A DNA stretch of 64,000 nt from Macrostomum hystrix (taxonomy: Eukaryota; Platyhelminthes; Macrostomidae): assembly GCA_950097015.1 (NCBI GenBank), contig CATNEN010000038.1, forward strand, positions 17,866,001 through 17,930,000. Direction: 5' to 3'. Every line of letters starts with the position of its first letter. Position 1 is the stretch's first letter. A model generated the notes under the pieces. It was not told the origin of the DNA and made no database searches. It saw nothing but the letters and a program-made list of their open reading frames with translations. Positions 1 through 14,400 of the stretch are shown here, in pieces. The translations under genes and the position numbers were made by a program.

Positions 1-555
1 AATTAGACGCGAAATAAAAGCACAAAAATTGCATTCGTCTAACGATTAAGTTAGAGAAAAGGTTTCCGAAGAAAAATATTCGCAACTTGCTACTGAAAAC
101 ATAGTAAGTAGTAGTAATAAGTAGCAGAGTATTTCGAAATTTGATTTTATAACAAAACTAAACGCACCAAGCAATTGAGAGTTGAATGAATGGAAAAATT
201 CAATTGTTAAATTGTTGATCAGTCCGATGTGAAAGACAACAACGGAATTGGGCTGTGCAATACGGGCCTTCTGCTGCCAGCTCTGCTAACTAATGTGGCG
301 AAACTAGAAAAAAGCAACATATTTTTTTCTACCGAGTGGCCTAAAAATAGATATAATTCAAAACATGGCGATACGAAACAAATAATTCTCTAAATTCCAT
401 TTTTATCAAGCCATTTTTGGATTCTCAATTCACCATCTAAAATGAAAAGCTAAAAAAGGAAATTGAAGACATATCAGAGCAGTTTAAGCCGCAATTCCAG
501 AGATTTAATATTTAATAACGGAAGCTGCTAACTGATTTATTAGAGTCGAAATTGC
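1..555. other. Downstream flank / short 3' UTR of GW182
   Basis: AT-rich sequence with no coding signal. On the minus strand an AATAAA at 541-536 lies only about 15 nt after the GW182 stop codon, so the 3' UTR may be very short. Nothing else recognisable. Confidence 0.5.
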
Positions 556-3500
556 TCACATCTGATCGATGCCCTGATCGCCCCAGCCAGCAGCCGCTGG
601 CCAACCGCCGACTGCGGCAGCCACCGCCGGTAACTGCTGCTGCTGCTGCTGCTGCTGCGGCGGCATGGACGGTTGTGCTGGCTGAGAAACCACCGGATTA
701 TTATTAACAATGGTTTCAGCGTCGGCATCGCTAACTAAAACAATTTGTTGTGCCAGGCTGCTAATATTCTTAGTGGCCTTGTCGGCCTCATCTCTGCTAC
801 CAAATTTCACCATGGCCCATTGGTTCATTGGGCCAACGTGAAGGGCTAGCACTCGACCCTGCTGGTTGCAGATCATGCTTAGCACATCGCGATTAATCTG
901 CGGATTTAATTGACGAATGAGTAGGCAACGCTGCTGCTGCTGCTGTTGCTGAGCCTGCGGCTGCTGCCAACGCGAGCCGGGAGCAGCATTAACCTGCTGC
1001 TGCTGCTGCTGTTGCTGAGGTCGGTTAACAGCCCTGGATACCGCGGCGTCAGAAGAACTAGAATTCAGATGCTGCTCGAGTGTCTCGTGAGTAACAGAGA
1101 ACAGGCCGTCCTTGTAGCCACCGGCCCACGGTTGGCCGGGAACAAATTCGGGTATTTTGTCCATCACCTCGCCGGAGATGAGGGCGTTAGCTGCGGCGGC
1201 AGAGGACGGCATCTCGGAGTAGGATCGTTGGAAAGACTGGTACTGCTGCTGCTGCTGCTGCTGCTGAATGCTCGGATTCGACAAACTCGAATGCAGCGGC
1301 GGTACTTTGCCTGATCCGCCAAATTGGGAAGCGGCATCGGGAATGTCCGGGGATCTGGGAATGGGAAGAAATATTATGTTGATTAGGTAACCGCATCTAG
1401 ATCCCAATTAGGAAATATTTTGATCAAAACTCCTAAGATGCAAATTTTAATTTTCATAAAACCAGTTCCCAGTCCATTAGAATCTAGATTTCAATCCTTT
1501 AGAATTTAGATCCCAATCCATTAGAATTTATATCCCAATCCATCAGAATCTAGATCCTAATCCATCAGAATCTAGATCCTAATCTATTAGAATCTAGATC
1601 CCAATTCATCAGAATCCAGATCCCAATCCATTAGAATCTGGATCCCAATCTATTAGAATCTGGATCCCAATCCATCAGAATTTATATCCCAATCCATCGG
1701 AATCTAGATCCTAATCCATCAGAATTTAGATCCCAATCTATTAGAATCTAGATCACAATCTATTAGAATCTGGATCCCAATCTATCAGAATCTAGATCCT
1801 AATCCATCAGAATCTAGATCCCAATCTATTAGAATCTAGATCCCAATCCATCAGAATCTAGATCCTAATCCATCAGAATCCAGATCCCAATCCATTAGAA
1901 TCTGGATCCCAATCTATTAGAATCTGGATCCCAATCCATCAGAATTTATATCCCAATCCATCAGAATCTAGATCCTAATCCATTAGAATCTGGATCCCAA
2001 TCCATCAGAATTTATATCCCAATCCATCAGAATCTAGATCCCAATCCATCAGAATCTAGATCCTAATCCATCAGAATATAGATCCCAATCTATTAGAATC
2101 TAGATCACAATCTATTAGAATCTGGATCCCAATCTATCAGAATCTAGATCCTAATCCATCAGAATCTAGATCCCAATCTATTAGAATCTAGATCCCAATC
2201 CATCAGAATCTAGATCCTAATCCATCAGAATCCAGATCCCAATCCATCAGAATCTGGATCCCAATCCATCAGAATTTAGATCCCAATCTATTAGAATCTA
2301 GATGTCAATCCATTAGAATCTAGATCCCAATCTATTTTACATGATATCGCAATTAACTAATAAATCTAGAACCTGATTCAAAGTTATATTATTGTTCCGG
2401 ACAATATCTTACATGTAAAAGTACTTACCTGTTCCAAGCATCGTAGCGACTCCTACCGCCAGTAGAATCTCCCATATCGAAATTCTTTAACTGATCCACC
2501 AGTTGCAGTTGCTGTTGCATCGGCGGCGGCTGATGCGTTGGCGGCATCGACTGCGGCGGCTGCTGCTGGCCCTGACCAGTGCGAGACTGCAACTGCTGGC
2601 TCAACTGTTGAATAGTACTCTTCAACAATAGGATCTTCTGATTGACATCCTGCAGCTGGGCGGTGGCTTGGCTCTGACCAACAGAGATCTGGGGCGACCG
2701 CATGCTGGCGGCAATCTTCTGCTGTTGAGCAGTCAGGGCGTGCAGCTGATTCTGATGAAATATTAGTTGGTGTACAAGCTTCAAATCGGCCTGGCTCATG
2801 TTCTGATTTGGCATAAGAGTGTTGGGCGATATAATTCTGTTCTGCACGGCCAGGCGCAGCTGTTGGATGATCTGGTCACGCATCAGATCCCTAGTGGGAT
2901 TCGGCCCAACCGCCGCTCCGGCTGCCTGGGGTGGCACACCGGGGCCAGGGCGCATGCCATGCGGACCACCACCGCCGCCGCCGCCGGGAAAGATCGCCCT
3001 CGAAGGCGGCTGCTGCTGCTGTTGTTGAAGAGACAACGGAGGCGGCGGCTGCTGTGGTTGTTGATGGTGAATACCCAGAGGCGGCGGCATTTGGTGCTGC
3101 ATAGGATGGCCGGCGCCTAGCGGAGGCGGCGGCATCGGCGGCATCTGGGAGCCGAGCGGCCCGGTACCAGGCGCGCCGCTTCGGGCGCGGAGTTCGTTAA
3201 GAGCCATGTCAACATTCATGTTGCAGCTGATTAGGGCGGCTGTGGCGTCCTCCTTTGAGAAGCCAATATCAACCTGGGTGAGGATTAAGGATAGGAGCTT
3301 AAAGTTCGATTGCAATTTGAATATGGTAGGCTGAAGGTTAGAAATGACAGCCAGAGATTAGATATAAATTTCAGAGATAAGAAATGACAGTCAGAGATAA
3401 GAAATGACAGTCAGAGATAAGAAATGACAGTCAGAGATAAGAAATGACAGTCAGAGATAAGAATTGACAGTCAGGGATAAGAAATGACAGTCAGAGATAA

Positions 3501-5100
3501 GAAATGACAGTCAGAGATAAGAAATGACAGTCAGAGATAAGAAATGACAGTTGTATTAGGACAGAAGATAACAAAATGAAGATAAAAATAATGAAATAAA
3601 ACAGCAGTCTCACCAAGTGCCTGATCAAATTTGCCCGCATCTCAGGCTTGTGCCCGCCACTGCCACCGCCCATCGGTCCGCCTCCGCCGGGACCGCCGCG
3701 GCCGCCTCCACCACCGCCGGCTAGCGGAGGGGGCGGCCCGCGCCAATCCCATTTCCAGGATTCCTCGCCGCCAGGTGGTCCGCCAACGCCGCCGCCGGCG
3801 CTAGGCGTTCCAGGTGTCACCGGGGCGCTCCAGTCCGAGATGCTGCCTGGTCCGCCGCCGCCGCTACTGCTGCTAGGCCGGCGCCAAGGTTCGCCCATCT
3901 GGGACATCGACGGCGGCTGCTGTTGCATAGATGGCGGCGGTACTGCCATATCACCAGCGCCACCCCAACCGCCGCCTCCTCCGGTCCAAGACGATCCGGT
4001 GCTAGTCCAATTATTGGGATCAATTTGGCCTCGATCCCATTTGCCCGGCCTTTCGCCGCGGTTTTCGTAGAAAGATTCCCAAATACTAGTGCCATTGTTT
4101 GGCTCGTGATTCCAGACTAGGCTTTCCTGGGTTGGCTTTTTAGGACTCTCGCCAATATCCCAGGGCGTTGTCTGATTAATGGGCTTACTGCCCCAGCCTT
4201 CATTGCTATTAACGATGGTCTCTATGAGCTCCTGTTCTTTAGTAAGAGGCGCTGGCGGAAGCTGCGGCACCTGTGGCAAAGCGGCGGACGCCACAGACTG
4301 CTGCTGCTGCATAGAAGAGGCGGCCTGGGAGTGAGCCACAGATCCAGCGCTGCTGCCCGGGCCAGCAGCTTTCCGATCCCAACCACCCCAGGCGCCGTCC
4401 GGAAGCGCCGCTGATCCCGGTGGCAACTGCTGCTGCTGTTGCTTAGATGACCATACCAAGCCTGGTGTTGATCCGGGCGTCGGGCCCCAGATGGCACCGC
4501 TGCCGACAGTACCGCTAGAAGCTACTGATGTTCCTGAAGGCATCGCGTTAGTGCTATTTCTATTTATTGCAGTGGCATCATTTATTCCGGCCGACGATCC
4601 CCAGACAGCTGGCGAAGCGTCAGCCGCGCTTGGAGCCAGACTCCAGGCGGCGGCAGCTGCAGCTGTGGCCGCGGCCGAAGCGGCGGCTGCGGCATCCGAA
4701 TCCATGGCGCTAGAGTCTGACATCTTTGTTCGATCGTCATTGTTAGCTTTTTGGGATCCGCCGCCAATGTTGCTCCAGGTAGATCCGTTGCCTTTGTTAC
4801 TACTGTTAGCACTATTGCTTACACTATTAGTATTGTTCCACATGTCGCTAACGTGGCTTCTGCTAGAGGCAGACGATGCCGCTGTTGCTGCCGCAGTGGA
4901 GTTGGCATCAGCAGCGGCTGCAGAGATAGTTGTGGCAATGCCAGCCGCTAATGAGGATGTTGGAGATGACGATGGCGAAGATGAATTTTCGCCGTTTCCT
5001 GTTTGATTATAGAATAGATTAGTTTTTTTACAAAATCCAGCTATTGAATATATCCTAAAGGATTTTACACATAAAAAGCAGAATACTTACTCATTGACAT
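556..5100 (-). CDS. TNRC6: GW182/TNRC6 family miRNA-silencing scaffold, 4 coding exons, about 1012 aa
   Basis: Exons 5100-5091, 4998-3614, 3273-2429 and 1354-556; every GT-AG junction keeps frame (10+1385+845+799 = 3039 bp). The family binds Argonaute through GW/WG tryptophans and recruits PABP and deadenylases to repress miRNA targets in the cytoplasm. Seen here in order: a low-complexity N-terminal region with many W-G, W-S and W-D sites (for example TTPWDIGE); a UBA-like segment starting VDIGFSKEDATAAL at the exon 2/3 junction; a Q-rich region with a helical QxxL-rich stretch; a PAM2-like motif IPEFVPGQPW; an RRM-like domain (RCLLIRQLNPQI through WAMVKFGSRDEADKA); and a short tail ending GGWPAAAGWGDQGIDQM. 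PolyQ tracts are CAG runs. The tail after the RRM is short for the family. The start is ATG-TCA-ATG-A before GTAAGT; an acceptor-like AG lies 22 nt upstream. The tiny first coding exon is the least certain part. Confidence 0.9.
1464..2336. repeat. 22-bp minisatellite in GW182 intron 3
   Basis: About 40 tandem copies of a 22-bp unit built on AATCTAGATCC(C/T)AATCCAT followed by CAG. Variants CTGGATC and TTTATATC recur in the same order, for example around 1600-1720 and 1870-2000, so multi-unit blocks have been duplicated. It fills most of the intron between exon ends 2429 and 1354. Confidence 0.93.
3337..3554. repeat. 20-bp minisatellite in GW182 intron 2
   Basis: About ten copies of a 20-bp unit, GAAATGACAGTCAGAGATAA, lie inside the 340-bp intron between exon ends 3614 and 3273. 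The central copies are almost identical, which points to recent expansion. Confidence 0.93.
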
Positions 5101-5124
5101 ACTCTTGCAAGCAGATGCACTTCT

Positions 5125-8100
5125 AAATTATTTTAAAACAGCTCTTGATTTTTCTTTGACTAATAGAGCTGGAAGTTAATATAGTTAAAATGAGCTATTT
5201 TCTATATCAGGAAATACATTAATTAATTTTATATACATTTTTTCATGGAATTTATTTACTTTATGTCAAACAGATAAATGTAAGGCTTAAGAACTTATTA
5301 TGAACTCTCTGTTATATTTTTGTGCAAATATTAGAAACAGAATTAGAAAAAGTGGCTAATTCTTAAAAAATTGTTTTTTTATCTTTTTTGAAAATGAAAA
5401 CAAAGATCTAAAGAAAAGTTTGAAATTTGCTCATTTTTAACTAATATACTAAAAAATATGAGGGGCACTAACATGTTTGCAAACAAAAAGTTTCTGAATT
5501 TTGATAGTGAACAAAAAAAACTGAAGAAAAATTCAAAGGACTAAAGACTATAAACATTTGATTTTAGCTACTTTACTCACTGTAGAGTGAGCTACTATCT
5601 AATATATTTGCCAGGTTGTGAAACAAATTATTATAATTAGTAATTAGTAGCTTATTGAATGACACAAAAAATATATATGCAGTTTAAACAAAAAAAACAA
5701 AAAAAAACTCTACAAAGCCTTTTGTTGTTTTTAATGGAAAGAGCTATACATGAAATTAGGAATTTCAAATTTTAAAATCTTGTAAGTCAATAAAAATTTA
5801 TATTAAAAATATATATTTAATAATGAGTCAAAAGACATTATAGAGCAAGATAATATACTTTACCATATACCACAGTTATCTAAAAGGCAAGATAGCAGCA
5901 AAAATATTATATAAAACTTATAAATGTTTACTACATAATACAAAATATTCATAAAATGGTTTATCCAAATTACTGATTAAATAGTTAGAAGTTAGATAAT
6001 CTTGAATTCTTATAATAAGAGCTTATTTTTCAATAGCTAATTAAACTTCAAGCTTTGAACAGTTTATATATAATGTAATATTATAAAGAATTCTATTGTT
6101 TTTAGGTCAATTGCTACTTAGCTATTTTGTATGATGATTATATTGAACTATTCAGTGTTAAATAACTATTGTCTGCCTATCTGCCTATGCTAACTGGCTA
6201 CTGTAAAAAACTAGAAAACTAAGAAGCAGTCAGTATGACATAAGCTATAGCCTACAGCCATTGAATTAACAACTTATTGGTTGCTTATACTATTTTTTGC
6301 TAGGCCCTACCAACCAAGCAAGCATTACATTTTAGTATATTAGATTTAAAAAATTGTTTTATAGGCCTAAACTTATTGTTTTAGGAGACAAGGACAAATT
6401 TCACTTTCATGAGATAGTACACACTATATTAGTAGCATTAGTATAAAAAACTTGACATGCCATTATTGTGCAATTATCAAATTTATGCATTTTGCAGTAT
6501 ACTATACTATATTCTATATAAGATCTAGATTATAGACTATAGGGAGGACTCCCACTGAAATAAAACAGCTAAAAATTGGCTAATTGGGAAATGTGGCAAA
6601 AAATTTAAATTAGTCAAGTAAATAAAAACAGCAGCTCCCAGAGTCTGGATCATTTAGAAAAAGCCTAAAAAATGGGTGTGCGTTGGTATGGCTACACACT
6701 TGGTGCTCAAGGTGGGTATAATGCATATGTAGCACTAATGACTAATACTAAAAGTAACAAGTAAATTAAGGTCTTTGCCAAGGGAAACTGACTTTTTCAC
6801 TGCTCACATATCAGATTTCTTAGCTTTTTCAATTTTCAATGTGCCAAATAAACAGTTTTAAGCATCTACTATAGAATCTAGCCTTGAACTTTTTTTTGCA
6901 TGCACTCAGCACAATCCAGACGAAGGATTATGGTCATGGAGCAGCTTTTCATTAGTTTAGCTAGCCTGGCCCTTAAGGGAAGAATGTTATAAAAGCCTGG
7001 CCTTGAAGTAACTTTAGTACTTTAAGTACTAAAAAATCTTTAATGTATAAGGTTTATAGCTCACTCAGGAGTTACAAAGAATATTGAAAATTTAGGTAAT
7101 CAACCAGTAATCTTCTGCAGTGCAGCTCTACTTTTGTATGCTTAAATAAAATGGAGTTTATAATGAATGAGGAAATGTGGCTTCTGGCAATGTGGTTTAA
7201 AAAAGTCAACAAACTATTGAACGACAATAATGAGAACCGTTTCAAATCATTTTAATAATTTCGCGAAACAAAACTGCAGATTGCTAAGACTACATAACAA
7301 ATGAAATTGAATAGCCAAATCTACATTAAGAGCTACATAGCAATTAGCTACAGTACATGTCATAACAGCACAGAACTTAAACTTTGAAAAAAAACTATAA
7401 ACTTGGAAACGATGATAAGCCATTGCGACAAAATACCAGGATACTATAATCTTACAAAATAATTTTAGCTTTTTAAAAACAGGAAGATTTGTTCGACGTA
7501 TGTAAACAGAACAAATTTCGAAATCACAAAGAATATTTTAAAGTTAAATAAGTTTTGTTAGTTTGATCAAACAACAGATCGTTATATCAAAATTTTTACA
7601 ATATAAAATAAAAACGCGTCTGATTTAGACAAAAATCTCTTAGTGCAAAAAACTAAAAACTTTGCATAACATAGTTATTTGATAATGGCTTTACTTGTTA
7701 AACATGAACTATTTAATTTGTTTTATGATTTGAACAGTTTGCATAATAACTTTTCGTCACGAATATTTTCAGTTTGTTTCTTTCATTTTTGCTATTGCGA
7801 TTTGTGTGGTCTGTTGCGATTACATTGAACGATAAAAAGCTTTAAAAGAAACAATAAATTATTTTTTAGTATTATTAGAATTACATTAATTCTAATTTAA
7901 TTAGGGCTGAAATTAATATATAAGTAATATATATATCACGACACCATATGTCAACATGGTATGTTTTTCTTTCTTTTTTACTCATTTTAGCTAGCCTTTG
8001 TCTTCAGAACTTGAGAGTTACATTTCAAGCTTACGTATTAGAGTGTAAAAAATAACATAAAAGTTTACTACTTTAATAAATAAAAAACAATTACTTTTTT

Positions 8101-8365
8101 TCATAGTATTTAAGTTATTTATTTTCGTGCCAAGTAGGATCTATAAAAGTACTCGTAGCTAGTTTAGCATTGTAAAAATACCTCAATTTATGCATCAAAA
8201 GTGGTAATGATAGCTGTTTGAGAAGTTTTTGATGTTTTATGTAAGAAATTAATAAAGGGACTTTCGCTTAAAAATGTACTAGATTTTGAGGCATTCTTTG
8301 TTTTATTTTAATGACAAATTACTAGTACTTGAATTTTAATCAGGAAATTATTTGATTTGTTTCAG
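5125..8365. other. Gene-free AT-rich stretch between divergent genes
   Basis: More than 3 kb of AT-rich sequence between the 5' ends of GW182 (minus) and the CAP-Gly gene (plus). I see no coding signal and no clear repeat. It could hold 5' UTR introns and promoters of both genes. Copies of the 8-mer TACTCGTA occur at 8150 and, just downstream, at 8409. Confidence 0.5.
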
Positions 8366-8442
8366 CCTTGTAAGCCTTAATCAAAAATAAATTAAGCCTT
8401 AATCATAGTACTCGTATCTGCGGAGTAGCTAGATACTTAGTT

Positions 8443-11400
8443 ATGAATTCAAGTCCAAGGGACCAGACAACAACGGCCACTGCCGCTGCCCAGTCGATTT
8501 CCCCGTCAAGCGCGCAGACGTTAAGCGCATCAGAGTCGCAGGGGCGACCTGGATTTCGGGTCAAAATTCCGGACCATTTTCTTGCTTCGAGCAACTCGCC
8601 AGCGACCACGGCCACAGGTGGCGTCAGTGAAGCGGCAGCGCCGGCCGTCTCAAAGCCGCTAACTGTGGCCTCGGCTTCAACAGTGGCATCGTCGGCATCA
8701 ACAGCTACGCGCCCGCCGCCACCAGTTGCGCGCTCCAGACAGTCACGCGCCGAGCAGCTTCTCCGAGATCTCGACGCTGACATTGAGCGAGATCGGCGAA
8801 CTAGATCTGGCCGACGGTCCTACAGTGCCGACCGAGCAGCCGACGTGGCCGGAGGGCCGGACGCCAAGACGGAGGAGTCTCAGCAGCGACGGGTCCTGGC
8901 TGCGGCCTCCCATCGATTTCAAACACCGCCGCCGATGCACTATTACAACTCTGGAGGGGTAGGCTTTGCGTGTTGGCGCATTGGAGAGCTGGGATTCAGG
9001 ATGCGTTTAGAACAAATAAGTTGGATGGTGAAACGGTACAAAGAACTACGATTTACACACATATAGCCTTTCATCTCATTTCTAGCTGCAACGGTCCTAC
9101 CGTAACTAAAATCTCCCCCCTTTTACATAGTCGCAACCTTTAGGCCTAGCTTAAAACTTTCCCGAAAATTCCAAGAATTTTCAAAACTGTGCACGAAATA
9201 AAAAAAACGGAGTGACAACGGATAATTAAATAATTGACTAAACTAATTAATATGTAGCCAATAAGTAAAACCGTCTGTCTCCCAACTGTCTGTTAGACTT
9301 TGCTCGTTGGACTAAAACTTCAAGCGCTTGCCAAATCCTAAAATCTACCATGCCTGAACCTAATAGATTTTTATAGCGGGAGGGATTGCAGCATAGTGGC
9401 TCGCGACCCACATCTGACTCACTTCTGACATCTGACATCTGACTTCTAGGTCAGGGATTCGATTCCTGACTCCGCTAGAACAGTTTGTATCGTGGGGCCC
9501 CGACCCCAAGTCCATGGACTAAACAGCCGTTCGCAGCCTTCAGATGCACAGTGCACAAGCTATGAGAACTATGGCATATCTTAATAAAAATTCTAAATTC
9601 TTTCTATCATTGTAGCAGCAGAAGTCTGCCTCAGCAGAGGAATCATCAAGCAGCGCTGACGTCCAAGTAGCAACAGCTGGCGGCAGCGCTCAACGGCAGA
9701 CTATTGTCAGAATCGATCCGCAGTCGCATGATCCAATGAGAAGAGAAGCGGTCTTACAGGTATTTTGAGAATGTCCATTCTATTTGATTCACACTTAGGA
9801 TTTTGGTGTCCTTCAAATCTCCCAAATTGCAGCAAAATCTGCCGCGCCTCAGCTTGGAAGAATCGCAGCGTCTTCTGGATCGATTGTTACTAGAGAAGGA
9901 AACCATGGCAACAGAGTTGCATCACCTGCGTCAAAGGCGAAATGCAGATGACGGCAATCAGCAACAGCAGCAGCAGCAGCAGCGCTACCCGACATTGCCC
10001 GAGTATGACCCCGAGAGTCCAATGGCATTGAAGAAACGCATTGGTAAGAAATGGAATATCTTGAAGGTGCCGTGATCAAATCATGAGAACATTACCTGTG
10101 TAATTGAAATCAGGGGTCGGTTTCTCTCGTGTCTCATCTCTCCCGTGTCTCATCTCTCACGTGTCTCATCTTTCCCGTGTCTCATCGCTACCGTGTCTCA
10201 TCCCTTTCTTGTCTTATCTTTCCCGTGTCTCATCTCTCACGTGTCTCATCTCTCCCGTGTCTCATCTCTCCCGTGTCTCATCTCTCCCGTGTCTCATCTC
10301 TCACGTGTCTCATCTCTCCCGTGTCTCATCTCTCCCCTGTCTCATCTCTCCCGTGTCTCATCTCTCCCGTGTATCATCTCTCCCGTGTCTCATCTCTCCC
10401 CTGTCTCATCTCTCCCGTGTCTCATCTCTCCCGTGTATCATCTCTCCCGTGTCTCATCTCTCCCGTGTCTCATCTCTCCCGTGTCTAAACTCTCTCGTGT
10501 ATCACCACTCATTAAATCCGGTGACTAGAATGATTGTAAAGAAATGGTATGGTATGCAAAATGTAATATTCGATAAATATATCATTATCATGCAAAAAAT
10601 GTTTTGGTTGTTTAGGATTCTGACTTTTCGATATATTTCACTTAATTTATTAGTTTCAGAGTCGTCCACTTATGTTTCGAAGGCTTCAAATGGTTGTAGA
10701 TCGACAATGATCTTTTATAATTGTTTTTATCTGTTCACTATAGGCTTGTATTCTATATATATTCGAGCGTACAGTGTTCTAAAAATTCACAGTAGAATGA
10801 AAATTCTCTCTGTCTTTTGTTTTCACGGCATTTTCCAATCATTTTACAAGTGTTGTTATCATTGAGGGCTGATTTGCAGAGAAGTCTAACGCGTCTGACT
10901 CTCGCACCAAGGTTCCTGAGCTCGATTCCGCGGCGAGGCCACATTCATTTTGGTCGCAGCCGCGGAGAGAAGGCTTGGGGGGCTTGTCGTGCAATTTACG
11001 CCGTTGAGGGCCAACCTCCAAGGCACAGTGACGACGAGAAAGTCGGGGCGGATGTACACACCTGTGTGAGTGTGTGCCTGCGTACAGTATCTGAGTGCGT
11101 GTGCTCAGGAGTCAGCAAAATGGGCAGAATTGCCTCCTCGCTGTCTGTGGGTCCAGTGTCACCAAATATCGCGCTATTGTCCAAAGCTTTCCTGCAATTT
11201 TAGTATGGTTTTGTGTCTCTTTTACTTAAAAAATCGCAATATATAACTGCAAATTTCTGGAATCTAAATATTTCAGTTGACTTGGAGCAGCAAATCTCAG
11301 ATTTGCAAGAGGCCAATGAGACACTGAAATTGACAACGCCAACCGGAGCTGGGCACAGGGGCCAGCAGCAGCAACTAAGCACTATATCAGCTACTGAGAG

Positions 11401-14400
11401 CCGACTAAAAGCTAAGCTTGACGAGATCATAGTGGAAAATGAGGCGCTTAAGAATGAGGTAAGCGATGATTTCCAAGTTGGCACATTTTTGGCAGGAAGA
11501 TTATCTAAGATACACAGAATTAAATTGTGGAATCATCTCCCAGTTGAACCGACTGCGCCAGCAGCGGGAGCAGCCGCAGACAGACATGGCGTTTATTCGC
11601 GGCGAGCTTGATAGCCTGCGCACCGAGCTGGACGTTTTGCGCGAGCGAAACTATCAGCTGGAGCGAGAGAATCGACGTCTGCTGGAGACTGGCGGCTCGT
11701 TCCTCTCCGACACTTACAGCGTGTCAGGTACGAGCGTATGTGCCATTAATTCTGCTTCTTCAATGAAGCTTTTGCGTTTTAGCCTACTAACAGTAGAGTA
11801 AAACGATTTTAGCTCGTATAATAATCTTGATCTTTCGATCAGATAAAAAGTGATTTGTCTTAGTGCATTTACCAGCTTTAGCCTAGCAAAATCCTAGCAG
11901 AGAGAGAGAAAGCAGAGAACAGAGAGAGCACTTCGTGCGCAAAAACTTCTTCTGATTGTAAAAGTAGCAAACTTGTTAAGAATCACGCGTGCACCTCGTG
12001 CGCATGAACTTCTTCTGATTCTAAAAATAGCAAACGTGTTAAGAATCATGCGTGCACCTTGGGCGCATTCTAAAAATAGCAAACGTGTCATGCGTGCAAA
12101 TAGCAAAATCATCCGTGCACTCGTTCACATTTCTTTATGATGCTAAAAATAACATATTTAACTACGGTTATCAAATAATCACTTACATCAGCGCTGTGCA
12201 CTAACATTCTGCATCATTTTTAACTTAATGTACGGAATTAAAAAAATAGTTTGCTTGTTTCCTTCTGTTCAATTTTCTTTCATCGAAGAGTTGCTTTTAA
12301 TAAAAAAATGTTTGTTCATTATTAGGCGGTTTTTCCGCGGACAATCCGTATCGACCAACGACAAAGGTGGAGTATGCTACGCACGTCGCAGGTATTGGTA
12401 ACAATACGAAAATTAGTAATAGTAGACCACCAAGGCATCAACATTTTTATCAGCAGCAGCAGCAACAACAGCACGAATTTATCCAGCACAAATCAGACAT
12501 CGATCGTTATGATCGTAGTATCAATCGATTCGTCGCCGATACTGCCACTTGTGAGCTAATCGATTACAGCTTCCTATCTATATTATTTCCTTTCTTGTTT
12601 TGTCGGCTTCTGTATTGTGTTTAAAGGCTTTAAAATACGCATATCTATAGACTTAATTTAATTTTTCTTTGATGTATATATTGTGCACGAAATTAATGGA
12701 AAAAATATTATATCGTATTTTTTTCAACTTAACCTTATCCTTTATTTAGTACTAAGGTATATCAAATCGTCACTTTAATGTTGTAAAGGCACGCTTGTTT
12801 TGTCAATAAAAGCTTAAAAATATTTTATTTTTATATTCCAGAATATGAACTATCCCATGACTTGTTTATTCCACTTTCTATTCGTATTAATTGACGTAAA
12901 TTTATTAATTTTATAAAATTGCTTGCTTATTGGCGGAAGCCCCAAGAGTGTTAAACAATGGCTAAAAGTTGAAATTTGATGACTCAGCTAAAGACAAGTC
13001 ATGTGACTAGTGGGTGGCGGAGGGAGGTGGGTGATCGCGGGTAGTGTACATCCACGGCTAAAAATAGCAAGTGTCCCATTCTATAAAATACAACTGCTGA
13101 TGTTTACGTCAAATGCAATCGTATTACGTCAAGATCAGAAAAACCTTCAGGAAGTTAATAGTCAAGTTTTAAAAAACTCCCCGGTCAATAATCCAGATGC
13201 TAATCCGACTGCTCTGTCCGCGCCGACTGTGGATCATCGATACAATCAAATCGATCGCTCCAATCGGCATTATGGCTCACTGGGCAGATCTGGAGTCAAG
13301 CAGGCGCCATTTGAAACTGGTGGAGTTGCAAATTTGCGTCACTCGTTGGATAGGGATTTCATGCATCCATCGCCACTGCCGATGCCGCAGCAGCAGCAGC
13401 AGCAGCAAAGGTTGCACTCTCGAGAAGACAAAGCAGCATTCTATCCTGGTCAAAGTTTTTCAAACCAGCGTCTGAACGGCCGGCCAGCCTCCTTCACCAG
13501 CAACGGCGGCACCAGCGACGATTCTGACGATTCGGCTGCGCATTTCTATCAGGACGGTCGCGGACTACAGCCAAGTCAGACCAGAAATCAGTGGGGCGCG
13601 CCCCCGCCGCCACCACCGCCTGCTGATGCCTACCTTCAACGAGATGGTGAGATTCTCATAGAAAGGATTGTTTAATTTAAATATGAATTAAACCATTAAT
13701 AATGGGCTAACTTTAAAGGCTTCGTTTGCTTAAAAAGTACTTTAGTTAAGTATCAGTGTCGGAGTCAAGGACAACTAAGAGTAGAAGGACGGGAAACAAT
13801 GTTTCTTAGAAAAAGTTTTTTGTTTTTTTTGTGTACGCATTTTGTGAGTGTCTTCAATTTGAGGCAGATCAAGGACTCTTGTAACTGTTAGTTTCCATTT
13901 CTTTGGCTTCATCGATTTCTGTAAAGTTTCATTAGTCCTAAATCGTAAAAAACATTTCAGCTAATTTTATGTCAGAAGAAAAGCTTTGGATCTGCTTTCA
14001 ATAAAAAAGATCACCCTTGAAATTTGAAACAGTTAACATTTCTAATCTCTATTGAGTGTTCTTCGATAAAAACGTGCCTCCTGAACATTTTCTAAGAAAC
14101 GCAGCCTCCCATCTTTTTACTCATAGTGCTCCTCGGTCTGGTTGTGACCCATACGCTATAATCCATTGAAGAAGAGTGGCACTAAAAACACGCTAAAAGT
14201 ACAAGCCTCAACTTTCTAATAGTGGCCCTTGGATTATACCGTGCATTTTATTCACTTTCCTCATTGTCCTGATCTTACTCCACACATTTTCAGCGGGCAG
14301 GCGTCGGCCGGACTCAGCCTCGCAGGCGCAGCATCATGGCAGTCGGCGCCGTGGATCTTCTGGCTCGCATTCAATGGAGTCTTCGCCTATTCAGCAGCGC

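Noticed and set aside
4491-5006. Antisense ORF of 171 codons across GW182 exon 2
   Set aside because: It is Ala/Leu-rich low complexity opposite the well-supported GW182 frame and has no domain. The antisense ORF at 3648-4070 is rejected for the same reason.
10104-10865. Long plus-strand ORFs (up to 253 codons) repeating SHLSRVSSLPCL
   Set aside because: They are translations of the stop-free 16-bp minisatellite in an intron. The same happens at 45106-45624 and 48185-48703.
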